Part shown: positions 26,462 to 35,509 of the stretch, in pieces | Layout: each line of letters begins with the position of its first letter | How positions within the stretch are numbered: the stretch's first letter is position 1 | NCBI GenBank assembly: GCA_964236735.1 | Contig: CAXSFM010000007.1 | Location: 124,001-188,000 of the forward strand | Direction: 5' to 3' | Source of the DNA: JAIVJG01 sp964236735 | GTDB lineage: Bacteria; Acidobacteriota; Blastocatellia; Pyrinomonadales; Pyrinomonadaceae | Length of the DNA stretch: 64,000 nt | Translations under genes and position numbers: made by a program | The notes under the pieces: generated by a model | What the model saw: the letters and a program-made list of their open reading frames with translations, nothing else | Databases searched by the model: none | Told to the model about the DNA's origin: nothing

Positions 26462-26830
26462 TCAGGGTAGAGATTTTATCAAAGCGTTACGTAGAGCATA
26501 AAGTTGCCGGCCTAAAGATCGAACTCGCTCAAGGGTCGAGCGAAGATTGTCTGATGACACATAGCCGAGCCGTGCGGCAATCTCCAACTGCGTTTCCACT
26601 TCCGCCAGTGATGCCTGCGCCATTGAAAGATGATGAAGGTACTCTTTGCTGTGTTCTCTGGTATGTCCTTCCGCAATGTTGGAGGGAACGGAAACCGCAG
26701 CCCTCTGTATCTGGCTTGTTAATCCATAAACTTCGTGCTTCGGGAAGGATTGTGTGACGCCATAAATCTCGACTACCAAATCCATTCCCGCCTGCCAAAC
26801 TCTTAAATCACGAAAGCTATTGATTGACAT
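26462..26830 (-). CDS. Four-helix-bundle protein (23S rRNA intervening-sequence-protein family)
   Basis: A 122-residue protein starting at the ATG at 26830, with GGAG nine bases upstream; a longer frame lacks such a site. The sequence MSINSFRDLRVWQAGMDLV, then VYGLTSQIQRAAVSVPSNIAEG and a Glu/Leu-rich tail, is characteristic of the small four-helix-bundle family first found in intervening sequences of 23S rRNA genes and now common elsewhere. Its molecular role is not known. The gene sits between two MacB-type permease genes and is framed on both sides by complementary G/C-rich heptamer arms, as if inserted into the loop of such a repeat. Confidence 0.9.
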   Translation of the reverse strand: MSINSFRDLRVWQAGMDLVVEIYGVTQSFPKHEVYGLTSQIQRAAVSVPSNIAEGHTREHSKEYLHHLSMAQASLAEVETQLEIAARLGYVSSDNLRSTLERVRSLGRQLYALRNALIKSLP

Positions 26831-26854
26831 AAGAGAAATCTCCTTCCAGTTTTG

Positions 26855-26884
26855 CCGTCCCCCGTCCCCTGACCCCCGACCCCT
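26855..26884. repeat. C-rich heptamer arm D-right
   Basis: Units CCCCCGT, CCCCTGA, CCCCCGA, period 7, the complement of the left arm at 26418. The last bases reach the TAG stop of the upstream permease gene. Confidence 0.85.
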
Positions 26885-28127
26885 ATTCATATCGGAGAGC
26901 CTCGATGGGGTCGAGCCGCGCAGCCTTCCAAGCGGGCCAGAGTCCGAAGATGAGGCCGACGCTCGCGGAGATGCCGACGCCGACAAAAATCGCCCAGATG
27001 GGGACGTAAGCGGGAAGCGGCGAGTAGCGATTCATCAACAGACTCGCGAGTTCGCCGACGACGAGGCCGGTGATGCCGCCGATGCCGGTTAAGACTACGG
27101 CCTCGACGAGAAACTGCCAGAGGATGTTCGCGCGCGTTGCGCCGACGGCCTTGCGAATGCCGATCTCGCGCGTGCGCTCAGTCACCGACACGAGCATGAT
27201 GTTCATCACGCCGATGCCGCCGATCATCAGCGCGACGAAAGAGATGGCGGTTAAGACGAGCCACGTCGCGCTCGTCAGTTGGTTGTAGAAATCGAGTAAA
27301 GAGTCTTGCGAAGAGATGCCGAAGTTGTTCGGCGAGCCTAAGGGGACTTGTCTGCGGCGTCGGAGAATGTCCGTCACTTCGTCAATCGTGGGCTTCACGT
27401 CGGCGCGCGTTTTCGGGCGGATGATGGTGAAGAAAACGACTTCGGGCGGCTCAATGTCGCGCCAGGATTTGTCGAAGGTCGTGAGCGGGATAAAGATCGA
27501 GTTGTCGCGCGACTGGCCGAAGAAATTTCCGAGCGTCTCCATCACGCCGACGATGCGAAAAGGCGTGCCGCCGATTTTCAACTCTTTGCCAATCGGGTCT
27601 TCAAAAGGGAAGAGCGCGCGCACTACGTCCTGCGCCAGCACGCAGACGTTCGAGCGTTCCGACAAATCCACATCCGTCACGAAACGCCCGCGCTCGACGT
27701 ATTGCGAGAGCGTGTATTCGTATTGCGGCGTGACGCCGAACAGTATCGGCGAGTCGGTGGCCTTGTCGGCGTAGCGCGCGTTGACGGCGATTTTTCTGCG
27801 GATGGGCGCGACGCTGTCGGCGGACGTGGCTTCACGCGAGAGAGCGTTGGCGTCTTCAATCGTCAAGTCTTTGCGCTGGCGTTCCTCTGCCGTCGGCTGC
27901 ACGCGCCCGAAGCTCGGATCAAACTTCGAGACGAAAATCGTGTTCGACCCCAGCGCCTCGATCTGCTCGGCGAACGCGCGGTTCAACCCCTGTATGATTG
28001 ACACCATGAACGTCAGCGTGATGACGCCAATCGCCACGCCCAGAATCGTCAACGCCGAGCGCAGTACGTTCGCGCGCACCGTCGAGAGCGCCATCCGTGC
28101 CGATTCTTTGATGTCGTCGAACCTCAT
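26883..28127 (-). CDS. MacB/FtsX-type ABC transporter permease (3 of 4)
   Basis: A 414-residue member of the tandem set with the usual N-terminal helix (ALTILGVAIGVITLTFMVSII), a MacB core with DLTIEDANALSREA and a repeated ERGRFVTDVDLSERSNVCVLAQD segment, and three C-terminal helices with NIMLVSVTERTREIGIRKA. It ends RLDPIEALRYE, almost identical in form to permease 1. The gene starts at an ATG with no clear ribosome site. Heptamer repeats lie on both sides. Substrate unknown. Confidence 0.9.
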   Translation of the reverse strand: MRFDDIKESARMALSTVRANVLRSALTILGVAIGVITLTFMVSIIQGLNRAFAEQIEALGSNTIFVSKFDPSFGRVQPTAEERQRKDLTIEDANALSREATSADSVAPIRRKIAVNARYADKATDSPILFGVTPQYEYTLSQYVERGRFVTDVDLSERSNVCVLAQDVVRALFPFEDPIGKELKIGGTPFRIVGVMETLGNFFGQSRDNSIFIPLTTFDKSWRDIEPPEVVFFTIIRPKTRADVKPTIDEVTDILRRRRQVPLGSPNNFGISSQDSLLDFYNQLTSATWLVLTAISFVALMIGGIGVMNIMLVSVTERTREIGIRKAVGATRANILWQFLVEAVVLTGIGGITGLVVGELASLLMNRYSPLPAYVPIWAIFVGVGISASVGLIFGLWPAWKAARLDPIEALRYE

Positions 28128-28134
28128 AACAAAA

Positions 28135-28242
28135 GCAGTGACAAGTGACGAGTGACAAGTGACGAGTAAGAAAGAAGAAGTAATGCGTGACGAGCAGGAA
28201 TCAGTTTTAACTTGTCACTCGTCACTTGACACTCGTCACTGC
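28135..28242. repeat. Heptamer-repeat inverted element E (AGTGACA/AGTGACG units)
   Basis: The left arm AGTGACA, AGTGACG, AGTGACA, AGTGACG ends in AGTAAGAAAGAAG. The right arm carries TGTCACT/CGTCACT units and closes with CACTGC, the complement of the opening GCAGTG. It spans the entire gap between permeases 3 and 4. Confidence 0.9.
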
Positions 28243-28243
28243 T

Positions 28244-29518
<1,275 letters not shown>

Positions 29519-29566
29519 AGACGGTCAAAGGCAGCGAAAGAATATTAACAGGGCTGGATGAAGACA

Positions 29567-29655
29567 AATGATGAATGCGAAATGATGAGTGATGAATATT
29601 AGGGGAAGTGCTTCTTCTTCACTCATCACTCATCACTCATCACTCATCACTCATC
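29567..29655. repeat. Heptamer-repeat inverted element F (AATGATG/AGTGATG units)
   Basis: The left arm is AATGATG, AATGCGA, AATGATG, AGTGATG. The right arm is an uninterrupted run of CACTCAT units, the most regular array in the window. It is located in the divergent gap upstream of permease 4. Confidence 0.9.
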
Positions 29656-29888
29656 GTTTCTTCCGACATCCTGTCTATCCCTGTTAATAATTCTTTGCTG
29701 AAATCTCGTGGCCTGAGTTTCATCAGGCGCTCGAAGTTTGTCCGGCATCATCGCATGTTCTGTGGCAGCAATGCCGGATGTGCATGTTTACGTTTTAATT
29801 GCGACATTAGTTTGCTTGTGGCAAATTGATGCGGCAAATGGCTGGCCGCCCCTGAAAATAAACGCTTTGTAGAACAATCTTTGAAGTT
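29656..29888. other. Gap upstream of the VanW-glycosyltransferase gene
   Basis: About 230 bases between the heptamer repeat and the ATG at 29889. A 73-codon frame here lacks a ribosome site and protein character. No promoter is clear enough to name. The composition is more AT-rich than the genes on either side. Confidence 0.5.
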
Positions 29889-31811
29889 ATGCCTGCCGAC
29901 ACCACAGAGCAACCGCGAGAAACTCTTCCCACGCTTTCCGGCGCGCTCGTCTTTCGCGCCAAGTCAACCGTCTTTCAACTCCGGCGGCACGCGCAGGATT
30001 TGTTGTCGCATCATCATGCGCGACACCCGCGCGGAAATTCGCTCGCGGTTAAGAACATCATCGCCGAATCGAAGACGACGCTGTGGGCGCAGGGCGACGC
30101 CGCGGGCGAGCGAATTTTGCAAGTGGGCAAGGTTCATAATTTACGCATCGCCGTGCGTCGGCTCGATGGCGTGGAAGTGCCCGCCGGCGCAATCTTCAGT
30201 TTCTGGAAGCACGTCGGCAGGGTCAGCCGCCGGAAGGGATACGCGCGCGGGCGCGAGGTGCGCGAGGGCTGTCTGATTCCGAACATCGGCGGCGGTCTGT
30301 GCCAACTCTCGAACGCGCTTTATGATGCCGCGCTCAAAGCCGACTTCGAGATCGTCGAGCGGCACGCGCATTCGCGCATCGTGCCCGGCTCGCTCGCCGA
30401 AATCGGGCGCGACGCGACGGTCTTCTGGAATTACGTTGACCTGCGCTGGCGCTCCGCGCGCTCCTTTCGCATCGAAGCCATCTTGAGTCGCGTTGAATTG
30501 ATCGTGCGCTTTCGCGCGGCGGACGATGATGATGTCGTCGTCCCGCTCGCGCAGACACCTCACGATTTGAACACGCCGCGACCGGCATTGAAGCAGCGCG
30601 TTGAGCCACAGCACGCGACGACACGCGCGACGCTGCACACGATTCGCACGTCAGCGACGGCTGCTACCATGACCAACACGCCGGCGACGCTCGCGCCTGC
30701 GACGACGAACACGCAAGCCAGCGGCGACTGCTTCACTTGCGGCGTACACGAATGTTTTCGTCACGCAGAGAAAGAGTTAGAGAAGTTAGCAGCATCGGAC
30801 GCGAGTTTCGGTCGCGCCGCGTTTCTCGTGGACGAGTTCTGGCCTGAGTTCGACGAATATATGCGCGCCGAAAGAAACGCTGACGACTTGCTCTGCCTGC
30901 CGCTCGACGGTCAGAAGTTAGGCAAGGCGAATTATGCGTGGGACACGAGCGGCTTCGGCGAAGTGCGCGAGCAACGTCTGGCGACAGCATGGCGGTCTCT
31001 GTCAGCGCGTCGGCTCGCGGCGCAGGGCGCGGCACGTCAGCGCACGCTCCTGCGTCACGCGGAGAAACTCGCGGACGCTTACGCGCGGACGCTCGCCTAC
31101 GACGTGACGCACGTCACCGTCATGCAAAGTTTGCTGCCGTTCCTCTGGCTGGGCGGACATTTGGGCGGACGCAGCTTCGACGTGCTGATGAACAGTTTGC
31201 CTCTGGAGCGTCTGCAAGAAAATTTGGACGCCGCCGCCGCGCTGCATCCTGAGAGTTCGACGCTCGCGGACTTTCGCGCGGACGAGCGTCTGGTCAACGC
31301 CGAGCGCGAAGTCCTCGCGGAAGCGCGTCGCATCATCACGCCGCACGCACACATCGCCTCGCTCTACGGCGCGCGCGCGGTGCGGCTCGACTGGCAACTG
31401 CCGCGCGTCTCTGTTGCGCCGGCGTCGAAGCACAGCGGCACGCGCGTCGTGTTTCCCGCTTCGACCGTCGGGCGCAAAGGCGCATACGAAGTGCGTGAGG
31501 CGGCGAGGCGTCTGGGCTTCACGCTCGTCATCACGGGCGCGTTGCAAACGGAGAAAGAAAATTTTTGGGACGGCGTGAGCGTCGAGCGTTGCACAGGCGA
31601 GGACTGGCTTGATGATGCGTGCGTTGTCGTGCTCCCGGCTTTTGTCGAACACAAACCGCGACGCCTGCTCGAAGCGTTGGCGCGCGGCGTACACGTTATC
31701 GCGACAGAAGCCTGCGGACTCGGCGAAAGAGATGGTGTGACGACCATCGCGGCGGGCGACATGCAAGCACTCTGCGCGCAAATCGAGAAGTCTATGGCCG
31801 GCGCGCACTAG
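29889..31811 (+). CDS. VanW domain fused to a GT-B glycosyltransferase
   Basis: A 640-residue protein with two parts. Residues about 75-210 match the VanW family: VPAGAIFSFWKHVG, GCLIPNIGGGLCQLSNALYDAAL and ERHAHSRIVPGS. A Thr/Ala-rich linker (about 225-285) leads to a CFTCG segment. The second part has a Rossmann-like C-terminal half with GRKGAYEVREAARRLGFTLVITG, DDACVVVLPAFVEHKPRRLLEALARG and TEACGLGE, the donor-binding region of family 4 glycosyltransferases. No signal peptide is seen, so it is probably cytoplasmic. VanW proteins are associated with vancomycin-resistance operons and envelope functions, but their activity is unknown. The gene is opposite in strand to the ABC transporter genes around it. 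Confidence 0.85.
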   Translation: MPADTTEQPRETLPTLSGALVFRAKSTVFQLRRHAQDLLSHHHARHPRGNSLAVKNIIAESKTTLWAQGDAAGERILQVGKVHNLRIAVRRLDGVEVPAGAIFSFWKHVGRVSRRKGYARGREVREGCLIPNIGGGLCQLSNALYDAALKADFEIVERHAHSRIVPGSLAEIGRDATVFWNYVDLRWRSARSFRIEAILSRVELIVRFRAADDDDVVVPLAQTPHDLNTPRPALKQRVEPQHATTRATLHTIRTSATAATMTNTPATLAPATTNTQASGDCFTCGVHECFRHAEKELEKLAASDASFGRAAFLVDEFWPEFDEYMRAERNADDLLCLPLDGQKLGKANYAWDTSGFGEVREQRLATAWRSLSARRLAAQGAARQRTLLRHAEKLADAYARTLAYDVTHVTVMQSLLPFLWLGGHLGGRSFDVLMNSLPLERLQENLDAAAALHPESSTLADFRADERLVNAEREVLAEARRIITPHAHIASLYGARAVRLDWQLPRVSVAPASKHSGTRVVFPASTVGRKGAYEVREAARRLGFTLVITGALQTEKENFWDGVSVERCTGEDWLDDACVVVLPAFVEHKPRRLLEALARGVHVIATEACGLGERDGVTTIAAGDMQALCAQIEKSMAGAH

Positions 31812-31841
31812 CTTTCCCTCGCCTGCGTTGAAATAAATTAA

Positions 31842-31873
31842 GGGCGCGGCTGAGATGTTCTCTCGCCGCGCCC
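31842..31873. terminator. Bidirectional hairpin between convergent genes
   Basis: GGGCGCGGC pairs perfectly with GCCGCGCCC, and an inner GAGA/TCTC extends the stem around a five-base loop. It lies between the VanW-glycosyltransferase stop and the ABC ATPase stop. Confidence 0.75.
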
Positions 31874-31920
31874 TTCGTTGATTTAACCTCTGCTCCTCGC
31901 GCTCGATGTTGCCGTCTCGA

Positions 31921-32691
31921 TTATTTGATTTTCTCGTCGCGCTCGATGTTGCCGTCGCGAATCGAGATGACGCGGTGCGCGCGCGCGGCGATGTCAGGCT
32001 CGTGCGTGACGACGATGATCGTGTTGCCCTCCGAGTGCAGACGCTCGAAGAGGTTCATAATTTCGATGCTCGTGTGCGAGTCGAGCGCGCCGGTTGGCTC
32101 GTCCGCGAGCAGCAGCGAAGGGTGATTGACGAGAGCGCGCGCGACGGCGACACGCTGTCGTTGGCCGCCGGATAATTCGTTCGGCCTGTGCGTCATGCGG
32201 TCGCCGAGTTCGACGGCGTTGAGCGCGGTCTTCGCGCGTTCGTGACGCTCAGTGGAACTGATGCCGGCGTAGATGAGCGGCAGTTCGACGTTATGCAGCG
32301 CGGTGGCGCGTGCGAGCAGGTTGAAGGTCTGGAAGACGAAGCCGATTTCCTGATTGCGGATGCGCGCGAGTTCGTCATCGTCCATCGCGGAGACGAGCTT
32401 GCCGTTGATCCAGTAGCGTCCCTGCGATGGCGTGTCGAGGCAGCCGATGAGATTCATCAGCGTTGACTTGCCCGAACCCGACGGGCCGATGATGGCGAGA
32501 TACTCGCCGCGCTGCACGTCGAACGAGACGCCGCGCAGCGCGTGCAGTTCTTCCGAACCCATCTGGTACGACTTCCAGATGTCGCGCATCGCGATGAGCG
32601 CGGCGGGCACGGCATCGTGCGCGAGCAGGTCGCCGTGTTCGAGCGCGCCCGGCTCGACCGTGGCCGGGGACGCGAGCATTGCGTCGCTCAT
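31921..32691 (-). CDS. MacB/LolD-type ABC transporter ATPase
   Basis: A 256-residue ATPase of the MacB/LolD/FtsE class. Walker A is GPSGSGKS near residue 69, followed by the Q-loop VFQTFNLL, signature LSGGQRQRV, Walker B LLLADEPTGALD and H-loop VVTHEPDI. The N-terminal 33 residues are an extension. Its ATG overlaps the stop of the adaptor gene upstream (ATGA), so the two are coupled. It is the likely energiser of the four permeases at 23733-29518. At the 3' end a stretch of about 20 bases (CGCTCGATGTTGCCGTC) occurs twice, at 31903 and 31940, suggesting a small duplication around the stop codon. Confidence 0.93.
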   Translation of the reverse strand: MSDAMLASPATVEPGALEHGDLLAHDAVPAALIAMRDIWKSYQMGSEELHALRGVSFDVQRGEYLAIIGPSGSGKSTLMNLIGCLDTPSQGRYWINGKLVSAMDDDELARIRNQEIGFVFQTFNLLARATALHNVELPLIYAGISSTERHERAKTALNAVELGDRMTHRPNELSGGQRQRVAVARALVNHPSLLLADEPTGALDSHTSIEIMNLFERLHSEGNTIIVVTHEPDIAARAHRVISIRDGNIERDEKIK

Positions 32692-34289
32692 TTCTTCTCC
32701 TCAGTATTCGAGTTCGTATCGCCCGGCTTCTTCACTTGTTTCTTGACGGTCGCGCCCTCTTTGAGTGTGCGAAGCACGCGGCTCGGGCCTGTGATGACTT
32801 CCATCCCGGCGTTCACGCCGCCCGTGATTTCGATGTCGGACTCGCCAGTAATGCCCGTCTGGACAGGGACGAATTTGACTTTATTATTTTCCAGCACATA
32901 GACGCCCTTGATGTCTTTGGGCTTCTCTGTGGACGCGGCAGGCGCGGAGCCGTTGACGGGCGTCGGCGTCGGGCTGGGCTGCTTTTCAACGATGGCTTGC
33001 AAGGGCACGGCGATGACGTTCTGCTTCGTGTCGGTCGTGATGCTGGCCGTCGCCGTCATGCCGGGTCGAAGCGCGTTACGCACTTCGTCGGGCATGTTGA
33101 CGAGTTCGATGACGACTTTCAACTCTTTCGCTTCCTGCACGTTGATGTTGTTGCCGAGACCTGTGTTCGAGGCCGCCTGGGTCTTGCTGATGGCGAGTGG
33201 ATTCGCCAGTTTGACGACGCCCTCCATCTCGCGCTCGCCGAGCGCGTCAACTTTAATCTTCGCGTGCTGGCCGATGTTGACCTTCGAGATTTCCGTCTCG
33301 TCCACGTTGACCTCGATGTTGATGGTCGTCATGTCGGCGATGGTCATCAAAGATGTCGTGGAGAAACCGGCGAGGGCGTACTGGCCGACGCGCGCCGGGA
33401 TGTCCGCGACGAGTCCCGTCAGCGGCGCATAGGTCGTCGCCTTGTAGCGTTGCGAAGATTGGCCGCGTAAGAGAGCTTGCTGCTGGTTGGCGCGCGCCTC
33501 GCTTGAAGAGACGCTCTGGCGCGAGCGCACGACGCTGATCTGCGCGTCGCGGACGCTGACGCGCGATTGATTGATGCGCGCCTTCGCTTCTTCAACTGAG
33601 AGTTCCTGCGACTTGAGTTGCGCCTGCGACGTTCGCAGATTGCTCTGCGCCGATTGCACGGCCTTGAGCGCGAGCGACTCCCGGTCTTTCGCCGCATCGT
33701 ATTCCGAACGCGAAGAGACACCCGACTCGACCAACTCCGCCGCGCGTTTCAATTCTCGTTGCGCCGTCGCCAGATCAACGTTCGCGCGCTCGACGCCCGT
33801 CTGCGACTGATCCACGTTCGTCTGCGCGGTGACGACCGACTGTCTGGCCTGCGCGAGTCCGACCTCCGCCGCGTTGAGTGATTGCTGCATCTGCGAGACG
33901 TTGTTCTCGGCGGCGGTGACTGCGCCGCGCGCGTTCTGCACGTCGGAGATGGCGACCTGCACGCCGGCGGCCTGCGCTTCTGCGGACGAGGCCAGTTGCG
34001 ACGGGTCAACACGCACGAGCGCCTGTCCCTGCGTGACGTGGTCGCCGGGATTGACGGCGATCTCCTCGATTTTGCCGGCCACTTCGCTCGTCAGGTTGAT
34101 GAATTTGATGGGACGCACTTCGCCCGACGCGGTCACGGTGGACTTCAATTCGGGACGCGCCTCGATCTTCACGACAGTGACTTCGGGTTCATCTTTGCCG
34201 CGCGCAAAAATGCTGATGACGACGATTAAAGCGAGCACGGTTGCTGTCGCCGCAGCGATGATAATTTTTTTCTTTCGGCTGAGAGCCAT
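32688..34289 (-). CDS. HlyD/MacA-family periplasmic adaptor
   Basis: A 533-residue membrane-anchored adaptor protein. Residues 7-28 form an N-terminal anchor. A lipoyl-like half motif (VAGKIEEIAVNPGDHVTQGQALVRVD, about 69-94) is followed by a long helical coiled coil (about 100-265, rich in Gln, Ala and Glu). The second lipoyl half and beta-barrel include GLVADIPARVGQYALAG and VDETEISKVNIGQHAKIKVD. The C-terminal third has a Ser/Thr/Pro linker and a membrane-proximal domain. It should bridge the permeases to an outer-membrane component, though no TolC-like gene is present. AGAGGA lies 11 bases before the ATG. Confidence 0.92.
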   Translation of the reverse strand: MALSRKKKIIIAAATATVLALIVVISIFARGKDEPEVTVVKIEARPELKSTVTASGEVRPIKFINLTSEVAGKIEEIAVNPGDHVTQGQALVRVDPSQLASSAEAQAAGVQVAISDVQNARGAVTAAENNVSQMQQSLNAAEVGLAQARQSVVTAQTNVDQSQTGVERANVDLATAQRELKRAAELVESGVSSRSEYDAAKDRESLALKAVQSAQSNLRTSQAQLKSQELSVEEAKARINQSRVSVRDAQISVVRSRQSVSSSEARANQQQALLRGQSSQRYKATTYAPLTGLVADIPARVGQYALAGFSTTSLMTIADMTTINIEVNVDETEISKVNIGQHAKIKVDALGEREMEGVVKLANPLAISKTQAASNTGLGNNINVQEAKELKVVIELVNMPDEVRNALRPGMTATASITTDTKQNVIAVPLQAIVEKQPSPTPTPVNGSAPAASTEKPKDIKGVYVLENNKVKFVPVQTGITGESDIEITGGVNAGMEVITGPSRVLRTLKEGATVKKQVKKPGDTNSNTEEKK

Positions 34290-34448
34290 AGGGGTTTCAA
34301 TCCTCTTTTGAAATAATCAGGGGTGTTTTGGTGTCGGGCCGGAAATGCCAGCTTCGCACAAACCGGCGCTCCAAGCCAAGTTAAAGAAAGACTTGCCTTT
34401 GCGCCAGCAGTTTCTTCTACGTCTGAAACGCGGACATGGTTTCAAAAA

Positions 34449-34585
34449 CAGTGACGAGTGAAGAGTGACAAGTGACGAGCAAGAAAGCCTCATTAAATCG
34501 TCGCTGCTTTTTGTTTCTTTCTCGGCGCTCATCACTTTCTGCCTGCTCGTCACTTACTTACTTGTCACTTGTCACTCGTCACTGC
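34449..34585. repeat. Heptamer-repeat inverted element G (AGTGACG units)
   Basis: The left arm AGTGACG, AGTGAAG, AGTGACA, AGTGACG, AGCAAGA is complementary to a right arm of CGTCACT/TTGTCAC units near 34545-34585. An inner region also has TCATCAC. The remaining bases between 34290 and 34449 show no further feature. Confidence 0.85.
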
Positions 34586-34596
34586 TTTTCTAATCG

Positions 34597-34626
34597 TTGG
34601 CGCGCTTTTGCGTTTCGCGCTAGAAT
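34597..34626 (+). promoter_or_regulatory. Possible sigma-70-like promoter for the FHA-kinase cluster
   Basis: TTGGCG and TAGAAT are separated by 18 bases, about 115 bases upstream of the first FHA gene. It is the only reasonable match in the gap, but a chance match cannot be excluded. Confidence 0.35.
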
Positions 34627-34741
34627 GGATTTTCGCTCTCGTTGGCCGTCAGGGAATTCCGGCGACGGGCGAAAATTCCAGGACAGTCTTTCGGCGACTT
34701 TCTTTCACCGTAACAGTTTCACTAAAGCGTAAGGATGCGAG

Positions 34742-35419
34742 ATGCTCACCTGCGAGAGGTGCCAGACGAAAAATCTTGAAGGCTCGCAATATTGCGACGA
34801 GTGCGGCGGCGCGCTCGCCGGCGGGGGCGCATCTCTGCACTCGCGCGGCGCAACGTCGAGCGACGGGCATGACGATGCGGCGGCGTTGCGTATCAAGTTA
34901 GTCGAACGTCGCGGCGGAGCATCGAGCGACCCGTCGGGGAACGGAGCCGCTTCAGAAAGAAACTCGGACTCGCAGAGCGTTCGCCAGCATGAGCCGTTGT
35001 CTTCTTCTGCTGCGCGTGCAGCTTCTGCATCATCCGCTTCCAGTCAGTTCGTTGTTCGGAGCAATTCGGAAATTCAGGCGAACGGCGTACACGCCAAGCT
35101 CGTCATCCATCGCGGGCGTTCGGCGGGCAAAGAATTTTTGCTCGATGAGGACGAGTCGCACATCGGGCGTTGGGATGCGGACGGCGGCATCTTCCCCGAT
35201 GTTGACCTCGACGCCGACGACCCGGAAGCCAAAGTCTCGCGCCGCCACGCGCGCATCACACGGCGCGGCGGACAGTATTTCGTCGAAGACATGGGTTCGA
35301 CCAACGGTACTTTTATCAATCGCGGGCGTCGCCTGTTGCCCGGCGACCGGCAGGCTCTGCGCGACGGCGATGAAGTAATCGTCGGCAAGACGTTTTTGCG
35401 TTTTCAAATCCTGAAGTAA
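34742..35419 (+). CDS. Zinc-ribbon and FHA-domain protein
   Basis: A 225-residue protein. An N-terminal zinc ribbon with two CxxC pairs (CERCQTKNLEGSQYCDEC, residues 4-21) is followed by a low-complexity Ser/Ala/Asp linker. The C-terminal FHA domain (about 118-225) has GRWDADGG, VSRRHARI and GSTNGTFIN, the phosphothreonine-binding residues of the fold. It is probably a soluble adaptor that reads phosphorylation by the kinase encoded next door, whose FHA and zinc ribbon closely resemble it. It is the first gene of a five-gene cluster on the plus strand. Confidence 0.9.
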   Translation: MLTCERCQTKNLEGSQYCDECGGALAGGGASLHSRGATSSDGHDDAAALRIKLVERRGGASSDPSGNGAASERNSDSQSVRQHEPLSSSAARAASASSASSQFVVRSNSEIQANGVHAKLVIHRGRSAGKEFLLDEDESHIGRWDADGGIFPDVDLDADDPEAKVSRRHARITRRGGQYFVEDMGSTNGTFINRGRRLLPGDRQALRDGDEVIVGKTFLRFQILK

Positions 35420-35509
35420 GTTTTCGAGTTTTCAACGCCCGGCAAAAAGCGCCGGTTGGCGGCAAGTTGCTTTCGCAGTCCGGCGACGTGCGGTGTCAAT
35501 CAAAGAATA

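Noticed and set aside
29617..29655. CRISPR array from the regular CACTCAT repeats
   Set aside because: Units are 7 bases without spacers and no cas gene is near, so it is a short tandem array.
29608..29829. A 73-codon frame in the gap upstream of the VanW fusion
   Set aside because: Its first part translates the heptamer repeat itself and no ribosome site is present.
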